DNA of 64,000 nucleotides from Trichomonas vaginalis G3 (taxonomy: Eukaryota > Parabasalia > Trichomonadida > Trichomonadidae), in contig NC_067207.1 of NCBI RefSeq assembly GCF_026262505.1, positions 7,403,408 to 7,467,407 of the forward strand. Direction: 5' to 3'. The notes under the pieces were generated by a model, which was not told where the DNA came from, did not search any database, and saw nothing but the letters and a program-made list of their open reading frames with translations. Position 1 is the first letter of the stretch. Each line of letters opens with the position of its first letter. This document shows, piece after piece, positions 36,048-46,235 of the stretch. A program made the position numbers and the translations under genes.

Positions 36048-36845
36048 ATGAAGTTTTCGATAGTTGATGTAAGGAAGATACCATTCACCAGGGCTAAACA
36101 AGAACTCATCGAAATGAACAAAACACCTTACCAAATGTTTTACGAGGAGTTTTATGAAAAGTTTGTATCCGGATGGAATTGTACAGAGTGCTACAGAAGA
36201 TATAAAGAATTTGCGAAGGAGAATGAATTCTTTGCATGTAGTTCAAATGTATTTGGCGGCAAGATGAGAGAATTTGTGAAGAGAAGTAGAAAGCGAGACG
36301 GTTCTGCAAGAAGTTATATTTACGAAGCAAGTATGATATTAGAAGGTCGTGGAAAGAAAGAAACAGTGAATTATGAGGAAGTGTTTGAAAAATTCATGGA
36401 GTACATGGGAAGCAATATAACATACAACAAAGACATATACAGTGAGTTTAAGTACTACTGTGAACAGCATGAGATTGAAGTAATGAGTAAAGGAGACTTT
36501 GAAACGCTTATGAAAGACAGTGAGGAGGTCATACATGAGAACAGTGTTGAAATAGTTCATGAGAACAGTGAGGAGGTCGTTCATGAGAACAGTGATGAAA
36601 TAGTTCACGATGTCGTTCGTGAAGAAGCCATTGCAACAAAGAATGAGATAAAGGATTTCATAGAACTTAACAAGGAGGAGTTTAAAGAAGGCTATGAAGT
36701 GAAAAGATGTGAAGAAGATTTCTTGGCGTATTTGAAGAAAAAGAGACTAAAGCCAATGGCTCAAAATAAGTTTCAATCGATGTTTGAAAAGAAACGTTTG
36801 AGCTATGGTGGTGTAAGAAGCACATATTACTTTGTTAAGAAGTGA
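36048..36845 (+). CDS. 265-residue element-C protein, probable DNA-binding (right arm)
   Basis: Identical in translation to 16790-17587 on the opposite strand; see that entry for the three-unit architecture and the VHENSEE repeats. The start is the first ATG of the frame, and the stop is followed within 15 bp by an A/T-rich ATTTATTTTTGTCGTTAG stretch. Exact conservation of a long frame in both arms shows the arms are either very recent or kept alike by gene conversion. Confidence 0.6.
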   Translation: MKFSIVDVRKIPFTRAKQELIEMNKTPYQMFYEEFYEKFVSGWNCTECYRRYKEFAKENEFFACSSNVFGGKMREFVKRSRKRDGSARSYIYEASMILEGRGKKETVNYEEVFEKFMEYMGSNITYNKDIYSEFKYYCEQHEIEVMSKGDFETLMKDSEEVIHENSVEIVHENSEEVVHENSDEIVHDVVREEAIATKNEIKDFIELNKEEFKEGYEVKRCEEDFLAYLKKKRLKPMAQNKFQSMFEKKRLSYGGVRSTYYFVKK

Positions 36846-37425
36846 GGACATTTATTTTTGTCGTTAGTGTTGGAGTTTGTACTTGTTGTTAGTGAGAGAA
36901 TAAATTAAATCATGAACTTTGCCATGGTCTCTGTCCCTAGTAGTTTTCATTAAGTTCTGGAAATAATGAAAGTCATAAACTTTGCCATGGTCTCTGTCCC
37001 TAGTAGTTTTCATTATCTCACAGAGTTAATGAAAGTCATACTTTCTATCAGATGAAGCATGCAGATGAACATAATGAAAGTTAGTGAGTTTGCCACGAGT
37101 TATGAATAAAATATTGGCATATTAGATGTGATAGCTGATGAAACAGATGAAGATAAATTAAATCTTGGACTTTGCCACACTCTGTCCCTAGTTCCTCAAA
37201 ATCCTTGACAACGTTGCTTAGAAATTTTGGTTCAAAACCTCATCTGATTTTAATCTGTTATGCTACCTGTTAAGTTTCGCGAGATTATAAATGTCATGGA
37301 GTTATATAAAAAGGAGGGACAGCTAGGGACACTGGAAGTACTTGTAAGGCTATCTGTTAAGATTGCATGAAATACTAAAAGTCATGAAATCCATTATCGC
37401 TGTGCTATCTTCACCTTAGAGTAAA
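36846..37425. repeat. Gene-free stretch with CTCTGTCCCTAGTAGT direct repeats (right arm)
   Basis: Mirror of 16211-16789. Two close copies at about 36910-37020 and a diverged one near 37175-37200. No gene seen. Confidence 0.5.
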
Positions 37426-37668
37426 ATGACAAATAAAGTCACTGAAGCAATGAAACAAAAGTTTTTGGTAGAATACATTAAATCAGGAACTATTCCAGAA
37501 GGTTTTTACATTCATACTATGAAGGATGGTAGAGTTCAGTTTAGAAAGATAAAGCAACCATTAGATAAAGAAGGTATATTAAGGAAGATTAAACTTCATG
37601 AGGACAACATTGGTGAACTTAGGAAGAAGTTAGAAGAGTTGGAGAAAGCAGACGACAGTGAGGAATAA
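37426..37668 (+). CDS. 80-residue coiled-coil protein of element C (right arm)
   Basis: Unbroken copy of the frame at 15968-16210. It is followed by the palindromic GGTTAGATCTACCC module and the CATACGTGTGAGGGTGGTGA segment at 37680-37785. Unknown function; see the left-arm entry. Confidence 0.65.
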   Translation: MTNKVTEAMKQKFLVEYIKSGTIPEGFYIHTMKDGRVQFRKIKQPLDKEGILRKIKLHEDNIGELRKKLEELEKADDSEE

Positions 37669-37679
37669 AGCAATGAATT

Positions 37680-37785
37680 CAACAGGTTAGAAATGAGGGT
37701 AGAAATGAGGTTAGATCTACCCTTCTACCCTAAACTTATTTTTGCGCTATGTTTTCATACGTGTGAGGGTGGTGATATCATTAAT
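37680..37785. promoter_or_regulatory. Palindromic post-gene module, right arm of C
   Basis: Mirror of 15845-15967: two GGGTAGAAATGAG units, a GGTTAGATCT core, CTACCC complements and a TTATTTTTGCGCTATG tract, immediately after the 80-residue gene. Candidate RNA 3'-end signal by position only. Confidence 0.5.
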
Positions 37786-37883
37786 TTTTAAGTTTATTTT
37801 TATATAAATGACGAAAACTATTGAGATAACAAACTACAACGGTCATGAGTTCAAGAATTTGTTCTTCGTTCCTCGTGAAAATA

Positions 37884-39187
37884 TAGGGTGTCCAAAGGTG
37901 CGTTTAGCACAGCGCTCTATATGAGACTATTAAAGGAGATATATGCTGATTATAAATATATAATAAAAAATATGAATATATGTATATGATGAGTATGTTG
38001 TATTTTGGCGCCATGCCGGGATATAAAATGAATTTTGAGACAAGAGGCGGTTTCGCGGGAAATTTTGGCGGGATTTTTTTCATTTTTTTAATGAATCATA
38101 AAGAAAACATCCTCGCTCTTGCAAAAAAATGCAAAGACTGTAAAAAAATCTACGAGACATTGGTAAAATGCTTCGGTATGGATGCTCCTAGCTATTCCAC
38201 TGTAACGTATCATGTTAGGATGTATCACTTCATGAACAAAAAGGCGCCCATCATAAAAATTGACAAAAAATCGCCGGATCAAAGAAAAATCAAAGCAATT
38301 CTTCAAGCGCTAGATGAAGACCCAAGAGCATCACTCAGAAGGATAGAGGAGATGACAAAGATACCACGTACAACAGTCAGTTATTATCTGCACAATTATT
38401 TGAACTACAAACTAGCGTATACACGTTGGGTTCCGCACAACCTTAATTCAGTTCAAAAAAAATCTAGAGTCCAATCTTCGAAAGAGCTCCTCTCTATATT
38501 GGGTGCGTATCAATCCAAGAAGTTTCGCTTTTTAGTAACAGGGGACGAGTCTTGGTTTCAATATGCAACAGAAGCCAAAATCATGTGGATCCCGAAGGAT
38601 GAAAATCCGCAAACATTCCCGAAGAAAAAAATTGACACACCAATGATTATGTTGTCGGTTTTTTTGGGCGTGAATGGCATCATCGCAATTGATATTCTTC
38701 AAAAACCTAATACGATGAATGCTCAGTATCTAAATGACAATGTTCTTACTCAAATTATCAATTCTGATGAGTTTGGGAAATCCAAACAACAAAAACAAAA
38801 GTTTGCAATTCATTTTGATAATTCAAGAGTTCACAAAAGTCATAAGGTAATGAATTACTTGGTGGAAAACAATGTCAAAGTTGTTCCAAACCCAATTTAT
38901 TCACCTGATATTGCACCCTCTGACTTTTATTTATTCGGCACGCTAAAAAAGAGAGCTGAAGGACGCGAATTCGCGAGTCCAGATGATCTTGAAAATTTTG
39001 TAAGAGAGCAATTTGAGCAATTTTCTCATGATGATTTAAAGCGTGTCTTTCAAGCCTGGATCGATCGCTGCGAACGCGTGATTGAATCCAATGGTGATTA
39101 TATTTAAATAAACTTTATATATATGTAACTTGTTTATTTCTATTCGCAGTATTCAGGTTTGTGCTAAACACACCTTTGGACACCCTA
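37884..39187 (+). mobile_element. Tvmar1-type mariner, right-arm copy (1304 bp, intact)
   Basis: Ends TAGGGTGTCCAAAGGTG with inverted partner CACCTTTGGACACCCTA. TA duplications at 37882-37883 and 39188-39189. It contains one unbroken transposase frame. Same insertion point as the left-arm copy. Subterminal sequences differ slightly between the two ends (GTGTGTTTAGCACAAAC versus GCGTTTAGCACAGCG). Confidence 0.95.
37980..39107 (+). CDS. Mariner transposase (DD34D), intact
   Basis: A 375-codon frame. The more usual start is probably the ATG at codon 38 (MNHKENILALAKKCKD), which would give 338 residues, close to mariner transposases in general. The N-terminal third holds two helix-turn-helix-like regions (residues about 40-80 and 110-140, the latter with IPRTTVSYYL). 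The catalytic triad is D189 (VTGDESWF), D280 (IHFDNSRVH) and D315 (YSPDIAPSDFYLF) with 34 residues between the last two, the DD34D spacing of mariners. It cuts and pastes the element at TA sites. All key residues are present and there is no stop, so it could be active. The frame is read outward toward the right end of element C. Confidence 0.93.
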   Translation: MYMMSMLYFGAMPGYKMNFETRGGFAGNFGGIFFIFLMNHKENILALAKKCKDCKKIYETLVKCFGMDAPSYSTVTYHVRMYHFMNKKAPIIKIDKKSPDQRKIKAILQALDEDPRASLRRIEEMTKIPRTTVSYYLHNYLNYKLAYTRWVPHNLNSVQKKSRVQSSKELLSILGAYQSKKFRFLVTGDESWFQYATEAKIMWIPKDENPQTFPKKKIDTPMIMLSVFLGVNGIIAIDILQKPNTMNAQYLNDNVLTQIINSDEFGKSKQQKQKFAIHFDNSRVHKSHKVMNYLVENNVKVVPNPIYSPDIAPSDFYLFGTLKKRAEGREFASPDDLENFVREQFEQFSHDDLKRVFQAWIDRCERVIESNGDYI

Positions 39188-39449
39188 TACATTCTATCAG
39201 ATACGAGGGAGAAAGGGTAAAGTTAGTTTGAGCGTTTATGAAGGAATGAAGAATGGAAAGTTTATACAAGCATACGATACAAACGGTAAACGTGTTTCAT
39301 TACATTTGTCAAAACTTACTAACATTTATTTTGACAGTGACTTTGACCTATATGAAGAAGAAAGTGAGTCAGAAGATTATGAGCTGTTATGTGAAGCACA
39401 GCAATGGGAGGAGTTGCAATACTTTTGTAAGTGAGAACGTTTATTTTTT

Positions 39450-39637
39450 ACATTAGTGAGGTCGTTTGTGAAAACGTTAGTGAAGTGAAGTGGTTGGCGG
39501 CTTTGTAAATATTTAATGTTAAGTTAGTGTTGTCGTTTGTGTTGTAAAAATATATGTTAATGGTTTTGTAAATATTTAAGGTTAAGTGGTGTACGGAGGC
39601 GCGCAGTGCCTCAGTACACGACTTAGCCATACTAACT
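39450..39637 (-). repeat. Right end of element C terminal inverted repeat
   Basis: Inverted copy of 14007-14200, including both TTTGTAAATATTTAA(G/T)GTTAAG units and the GC-rich hairpin block, ending CCATACTAACT at 39637. The CGGTT duplication follows. Confidence 0.85.
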
Positions 39638-40292
39638 CGGTTTGGTTTTGCAACTGTAAAAGTTTTTCTGCCTTTACATTTGCTTCAACTTCTTTTTTAT
39701 ACTCATCGCTATCCATATATGTCTTCATGGCTTTTTGTTTTATCTCTTCATCTTTCAGTACTTTATATTGAGTAGTATGGTTTTTCAAATTTATAACATC
39801 TTGTTCCATTTTTGCTACTTCTGCTGCTTTTTCTGACACTTTTTTCGCATATTCCTCTGTACTTAGTTCTTTCAGTTGTTCTTCTTTCTTCTTTTTCTCT
39901 ACGTTTAACTCATTGAGTTTCTTTGTGTGTCTGTCATATTCTAGTTTCTTTTCGTTTTCACTTATTTGTTTCTGTATGTCTATGTTTGACTTTTTGACAT
40001 CTGTTATTTGATTTTTGAGTGAACTCAAATTCATTTGACTTTGAGGGTTATAAGCTGTTCCGTCTGCAGCTCCACCATAGCCTGCCATTTTCGCTAAAAG
40101 TGCCGCTCTTAAACCTCCACTCTGTGCACCAATAACTCGGCTTAAAAGCATAGGGTTGCTTGACATTTGTTGCAACATAGTGGGGTCATTCATCATTTGT
40201 TGTTGCAACTGTTGTTGTGGTGTCAGTTTTACTATTGGATGTTTCAATGCTCCCTTCCTCTTACGTATATTCTTACGTAGCTTACGTGGCAT
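39638..40292 (-). pseudogene. Large coiled-coil structural protein, N-terminal part (Polinton B)
   Basis: The start MPRKLRKNIRKRKGALKH is at 40292; an upstream in-frame ATG at 40352 is less likely because copies D and F share the 40292 start. It has a basic N-terminus, a Gln-rich patch (QQQLQQQM), a Gly/Ala-rich patch (GGLRAALLAKMAGYGGAADG), then coiled-coil. The gene is interrupted at 39638 by element C and resumes at 14006. Confidence 0.85.
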
Positions 40293-40710
40293 TTTAAGTG
40301 AAGTAAAAAACGGTTTTTGACAGATGTTTATATGACACTTTTTGTTCAGCACAAAAAACTACTCGGTCAAAAGTGTTGTCAGTTTTGTAAAATAACCGTC
40401 CTATCTCATTCTATAAGGGGGAAAAGGCTTCTCAAAGTATACTTCCTTGGAACGCCTGTAACTTTTCCTGTAGCGACGATAGACCCTTACTTGTCCGGAC
40501 AAAGTTATACTATTTTGAGTGCTCTACAAAAAAGTCAACGGCGACGACTCTTAAAAACCGTTGTGTAAAAAGTTTTACCGTTGGACAAAAAAGTATATAT
40601 AGAAAACAAAAACGTTTATAGTTCATTCAATATTTGAGATAAACCGTTTTTCCAACGGTAACTATTAAATAAAATAAAAAAAATAGAGGGTGTTACCGTT
40701 GACGAAAACG
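40293..40710. other. Upstream region of Polinton B coiled-coil gene
   Basis: No gene. AT-rich, with paired motifs AAACCGTTTTT / ACCGTTG and a GTTTATAGTTCATTCAATATTTGAG stretch that recurs before genes in Polinton E (about 49680). Possible promoter region. Confidence 0.4.
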
Positions 40711-40735
40711 NNNNNNNNNNNNNNNNNNNNNNNNN
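40711..40735. other. Run of 25 N (assembly gap)
   Basis: Bases 40711-40735 are N. The left side is upstream sequence of Polinton B and the right side begins inside a gene of Polinton D, so order, distance and even adjacency of the two are not established. Confidence 0.99.
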
Positions 40736-41013
40736 ATCTTCTCCTGAGTTTGAAGTTTGTCTTTCAGTTGTTGTAGTCGTTTCGAATATCTGCAACAGAA
40801 CTTAAGTCTCTGCTAACTTCAGGATATGTTGGTTCTTTTACAGGAACAATTGTTATACCATCTTCGTCTTCGTATGGTTTCCCCACTTCAACATCTCTGT
40901 CTTTGACATTGACAACAACACTTGACTGTTTGTTTGAGTTGGTGAATTTAACTTCACATCTGCCACCGCCATTAAACTTTTGAAACACTCACGCTTCTAT
41001 TTTTCGGAAATGA
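40736..41013 (-). pseudogene. Homolog of the 61988-62568 gene, N-terminal part (Polinton D)
   Basis: Starts MSFPKNRSVSVSK at 41013. The DRDVEVGKPYEDEDGITIVPVKE segment matches the F copy. Cut at the N run. Broken. Confidence 0.75.
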
Positions 41014-41035
41014 CATTTTACTTAGAATAAAAGAT

Positions 41036-41460
41036 GGACGTATTCGGATATCTCTTCGAATTGAAGCAGAACAAAGTTTACACACACAAACAATACAAAT
41101 ACATTGACAGAATAGTTCTTTACACAAACAATGGAAAATGTTATAGAATAGCAGTCTTTGCTGAACCAAAAATTTTCATAAAGCAAAGAAAGTTGTATAA
41201 CTGAAATGGTGAAAGTTCTTGAAGCAGACAAAAATATAACTTCAAAACTTACAGATATTTCTAAAGGTAATTATCTTACAATATTATGTCAAAACTGGCG
41301 TACTGTCAATATTTGACGAGAGAAGTCAGTTCAAGAACAACTTACTGACCTGCTGCCAAAATCTGCTCGATGGAAGCTGTCGTTATGCCAATCTGAGGAG
41401 CCCCAGCAGTTTCATCGACAGAATCTTCAAAAGAGCATCTTCCGTGAAAAGTGCTATTGG
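41036..41460 (+). pseudogene. Homolog of the 139-residue gene (Polinton D)
   Basis: Plus-strand reading starting MDVFGYLFELKQNKVYTHKQ, 22 bp from the divergent start at 41013. It overlaps the 3' end of the capsid gene, as in F. Broken in a few places. Confidence 0.75.
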
Positions 41461-42932
41461 TTTGTAAACTTCTTTGCTTTCAATTCATCTGGACCGTCTC
41501 TGTCACCAGTATATTGTATTTGTACAGTACCAACAGTTGAAATACCACCCATAAAGTCTTCTGAGTCAGCAAATGGAATGCCAAGCCAAAAGTTTGAACG
41601 GTCTCCATTTGTATATTGAGTTTTTTGACTCCTGTATGAGTCCATACTTTCACATATGGCATAATAGAACTTTGCATTTCAGGTTAATGGTCGTTGTGAA
41701 GTTGTTGTTAAAGTTCATAGCATCTAATGTCAAGTTGTATGACCTCATATCCTCAACTGTAGAATATTCTTCTCTTGGATAATATTTGCCATCTATGTTT
41801 ATATGATATTTAATACCGGGGTTGTAGAAACAAGAATAGTCATTTATAGTTCGTCTGAACAGTACAAACATAGTACTGCATGTTCATTGCAGTTGTTAAA
41901 GCATATATGTTTCTGCACCTGGGTCAGCACTTTGGTTTCCAACTTCACCTGCAAAGTCTTTGACAGATATTTGGTGTATAGGGACATAAGTGGAACTGAA
42001 TATATTTGGCAGTAAAGCATTTGAAATATCTGGGTCCAACATAATAGACTGCAGTCTGCTTTCTATTCTCTTGCATTCAAACTTTTCGCATGTGAACTTA
42101 ACTGGGTCCAGCAGTTCCAGCAGCATTGAAATAATAGTTTACTTCATTGTTGAAGTTTGAGAAACCAAAGTCTAAGTCAACTTTGTCTTTGCAAAAGTCA
42201 CAGAACTTGGCTCCACCAGTTCCAGCTACAGTAATGCTGAATGGGTCTTTGGTTTGGTGCAATGACTAAGTTATTTTTGCTTGGAGTAAGTTCGATAGAA
42301 ATTTTTCCTGCCCAGTTTGGTAAGTATCTTAAAAACCTGAAGATGAGGAAAGATGACAAAGGACTCTAAGTTTCAGTTTTACTTTAGTTGGCAGCAGTTC
42401 CATCTGAACCAGAAAGGTTAACATAAACTCCTGAAACGTTAGGGTCAAGTCTTCTTATTTTCTCAATATTTGCATACTGGTCTGTTTGTTCTCTAGCTTT
42501 GTGTTGTTACTGAGTTTCTCAAAGCGAACCATTCATAGTTTGCCCATGTTACTGTTTGAACTAAGTCAGAGTTAGAATATATCTTATATCCCATGAAAAC
42601 TTCTGGAGCATATTGGTATCCGACATAGAAAATTCCATTGCAACCTTTCTTGTCAGACAACTTGGCAGAAGGTTTTATTTCAATGTCTTGTTCCACGTAT
42701 AAGAATGAGTTGTCAATAGAAATAATATGAAACTGTCGCAAGCAATATCTACTGTTGTTGAAGAACCTTCTCCAAACTCACCTACGTTTCCATAAGAAAC
42801 AGCAGTTGTATATTCGTAAGTTCCAGAACTATTTCTGACCTTCTAATGGCATTGTCGCATTCGTTATACCATTCGGAAACATTTCCGTTCATGGCATCCA
42901 AAACTGTTGCGTTATATTCTGAGCGCGTACAT
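41455..42932 (-). pseudogene. Major capsid protein gene (Polinton D)
   Basis: Full-length relative of the 60048-61655 capsid gene, from a start at 42932 to a tail overlapping the divergent neighbour. Capsid landmarks (GYKIYSNSDLVQTVTWANYEWF, FVLFRRTINDYSCFYNPG) are clear. Around ten breaks; non-functional as it stands. Confidence 0.85.
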
Positions 42933-42999
42933 TTCATATGGGTAAAAATATAGAATAGTTGGATTTATATATCATAATAGAACCCACTCGGACCAAGCT

Positions 43000-45900
43000 T
43001 TACTTTGTTCTACTCTTCTTCTTTGGTGTCGCTTTTGGTAACTGCCCTCTGCTTCAAGTTGTTGCATCTTGCCTCATGTTCACCTAGTATGTTGTAAATT
43101 TCCCATGTCCTTTTTGCTTTGGGCTCTGGTCGCCCAACTCAGGTAACCTATATCCTAGAAAGATTTTGTCATAGTTTGTATTTGAGTCTTCGCGTATTGT
43201 TTGCATGACTCTTTCCTGAGTTTCCGGTTCAAGCTCTTCAAACAGAGCTTGTCCATATGGAATAAGCTCGTTTCCAAATATATATTTTTTGTAGCCATTC
43301 TGGTTTTCTTTCCATGTTACCAACAATATCTTTTGTGAATGGGAAAGCTTTTACCCAATGTTTCAGTCTTGCGTCATTTATTTCTGTAGTTGGTTTTATT
43401 TTGTCAAGGAACATGTTTTTCAATACTAACATTTCATTTGGTACTGTCCATTTGAGTTTTCTTAAATATTCATCCTTCTCAGTTCATTGTCTGCAAAGTA
43501 AGTTTTTTATGACATTTTGTAAACTTTCGTTTGCAAGGTCATGTACAATAGGTTCTCTTCCTTCTATCTCCCTAACTTTCTTTCTAAACTCTTCACCAAA
43601 TATACCATCTCTATGGTTCTGTGTAGTTCTTTGAGATAAATGTTCTAGAACGTCAGGTGTTATATTTCCATCAGCCATGTTCATTTCATACTGGTCCAAA
43701 ATATCTGCATGTTTCATATCTTTCAATGGCATTAAAAGCCGCGCTGAAAATACCAGCTATATCTGGTTCACCATTCACTTCCATTGCGTCTACAACTTCT
43801 TGGTTGTGGTTGTAAGTTTATGAACCACTATCCGGATTAGCTTTATGACCCCATCTCATTGTAGTTCCATAGTCTGCAGAAACAAAAGTAGTTGTTTCCA
43901 TATTGGTTAGGTTCTGAATGAACTTTAAACAATGTTTCATTTCTATAGTTTTGGTGAAATTTAACCTTTTATTTCTACCGAGTTCAGCCAAAGATTGAAC
44001 GTTATATGGTCGTAAGTAAAAAGGATTGTTGTATTTGCGTACATTTTCTTTCAGTACTTCCATTCTATGCTGAATATTTTCATCTGATGTTGGAGTCTTT
44101 TGTATGTCGGCGAACATTTTTCGATATTCTTCTACTATGTCAGCCGAATTTTTCTTAGACTCTTGGAAAGATTCCATATTCCGCATACTCTTGTTGAGGG
44201 TCAAGATTTTTCGGCTGTTCCAAATCTTCATCTAGTTTGTGAAGTTAGTTTCCAAAGGAGGGACTTGTTCGTTTCCTTCAGGCTCTTCTAGCTGTTGTTG
44301 CTGAACTTTTCTTCCATGTCTGGTTGTATTTGAATTCTTCCTGTGGAGTTTCTTGTACCTCATCTGCTGGCATTTCATATATTCCGAGACCGTTTTTAAC
44401 AAGTTCCTATTTAAGCCATCCGCATTCATAACCCTTTCTTCTTTCGTTCCGTCTCTTATTTTTTACGCGTTTCATGAAGATAGTTGAATTATCATTTATC
44501 TCTGACACCAAATATTCGGAGTAAATTCAGTCATGTCATTTGGATGATATGCTATTAAATCATATCCCTTAGCGAGCTTGTATTTTCCAGGTTTGAAATT
44601 ATATCCCATTTGGTGCTGAACCATAAAGCTAAATAGGTTCGGTCATATTTCCTTCCTTGAACTTTTCTAATAGCTTCTTTATATCTGTCACTAAAGTCAA
44701 GAGTATCTGGGTAACCATAATTTTCCTTAAGCATTTTTAAGAATTCTTGGTTTCCTTGTTCTCTACTTCTTTTATGTCCTTGCTCTGTTTGTGGTTGTTG
44801 CTGTGCAGTGTTTTGAACTGTTGGTTGTGGTGCAGTGTTTTGAACTGTTGGTTGTGGTGCAGTGTTTTGAACTGTTGGTTGTGTGCAGTGTTTTGAACTG
44901 TTGGTTGTTGTGTTGGTTGTTGTTGGTTTTGGTGCATGCCTGTGTCTGTGTTCATGTGACGATGTAAATGTTTTAGGTAGTCCTGGTGCAGGTGCTTCTC
45001 TTGGAGGGTTTGGTGGTATATAAGTTCCACTAGCTAGTATATATAGCACACAGCAGTGGTATATAGTTCCACCAGCTGGCACATATGTTCCATCTGCAGC
45101 ATAATGTCCTACCTGACTTTTCGTTCTTAAGAAAGCATTTACTAGGTCTGTTTTGGCCTGTTGTAACTCTTTTCTTTGACTTTCCACAACAGTTGCTCTA
45201 ACGGCGTCATAGGCACTTTGAACTGCCTGTCTCGTTGCTGCATCTGTTATTTTCGTCATATTTGTGCTACTTCTCTTAACTCGTTGTCGAAACCTTCAGA
45301 CTTCAGTTTCTTTCCAGATGAGAAGTCGTTCCATAGTTTCACCTTACTATGAAGAGCTTCGAAGGCGTTTTAAAGTCAGCATTCATTAAAGCTTCATTTG
45401 AACTGTCTTCATCCGCTTGTATTTTTGTCCTTATTGACCCTATAAGTTGGGCTGCTTTGGCGTTGGCTTGGGCATCTAACCAGTCATTATTAGCTTTTAT
45501 ATATTCTGCGCTTTCATTGCCTTTTGCATGGCTGCGTCGTTATTTTTACTTTCTTGTGCTAAGTTTTCATACTTGTACGGTTTGGTTTTGCAACTGTAAA
45601 AGTTTTTCTGCCTTTACATTTTGCTTCAACTTCTTTTTTATACTCATCGCTATCCATATATGTCTTCAGGGCTTTTTGTTTTATCTCTTCATCTTTCAGT
45701 ACTTTATATTGAGTAGTATGGTTTTTCAAATTTATAACATCTTGTTCCATTTTTGCTACTTCTGCTGCTTTTTCTGACACTTTTTTCGCATATTCCTCTG
45801 TACTTAGTTTCTTTCAGTTGTTCTTCTTTCTTCTTTTTCTCTACGTTTAACTCATTGAGTTTCTTTGTGTGTCTGTCATATTCTAGTTTCTTTTCGTTTT

Positions 45901-46235
45901 CACTTATTTGTTTCTGTATGTCTATGTTTGACTTTTTGACATCTGTTATTTGATTTTTGAGTGAACTCAAATTCATTTGACTTTGAGGGTTATAAGCTGT
46001 TCCGTCTGCAGCTCCACCATAGCCTGCCATTTTCGCTAAAAGTGCCGCTCTTAAACCTCCACTCTTGTGCACCAATAACTCGGCTTAAAAGCATAGGGTT
46101 GCTTGACATTTGTTGCAACATAGTGGGGTCATTCATCATTTGTTGTTGCAACTGTTGTTGTGGTGTCAGTTTTACTATTGGATGTTTCAATGCTCTCTTC
46201 CTCTTACGTATATTCTTACGTAGCTTACGTGGCAT
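43000..46235 (-). pseudogene. Large coiled-coil/Pro-Gln-rich structural protein gene (Polinton D)
   Basis: Whole-length relative of 56586-60015, starting MPRKLRKNIRKRKRALKH at 46235. It has the same layout: basic N-terminus, coiled-coil, Pro-Gln repeats (44800-44930, here with PTVQNTAPQ units), globular and acidic/basic tail. More than ten breaks. Confidence 0.85.

Larger units (their letters stand above)
37808..39434 (+). pseudogene. Terminal-region gene of element C, right arm (split by mariner)
   Basis: The first part starts MTKTIEITNYNG at 37808 and runs to the mariner at 37884. The rest lies at 39190-39434 with the acidic EEESESEDYELL stretch and the end EELQYFCK. The mariner is thus an insertion into a small Polinton gene. 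Function unknown. Confidence 0.6.
14007..39637. mobile_element. Element C: 25.6-kb palindromic (foldback) Polinton derivative
   Basis: The element begins AGTTAGTATGG at 14007 and ends CCATACTAACT at 39637. It is flanked by a 5-bp duplication CGGTT (14002-14006 and 39638-39642), and the uninterrupted target is visible in F near 57240. The two halves are inverted copies. The outer 4.8 kb of each arm match gene for gene (small terminal gene with mariner, 80-residue gene, 265-residue gene, 66-residue reading frame), followed inward by 118-bp, short, and 159-bp repeat arrays. The arms meet at 30243/30557 around a 0.3-kb spacer. No polymerase, integrase or capsid gene was seen, so it looks non-autonomous. 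Ends and duplication look intact and recent. Confidence 0.85.
39638..40710 (-). mobile_element. Polinton/Maverick B, second segment
   Basis: Continues Polinton B on the far side of element C. It holds the N-terminal part of the coiled-coil gene and then a 400-bp upstream region with repeated AAACCGTTTTT and ACCGTTG motifs, ending at a run of N. Its first 250 bp upstream of the gene match 46237-46500 of Polinton D closely. Confidence 0.8.

Noticed and set aside
39582-40352. Start at 40352 (20 extra residues) for the coiled-coil gene
   Set aside because: The conserved start with the initiator-like motif in B, D and F is the ATG at 40292 and its equivalents.
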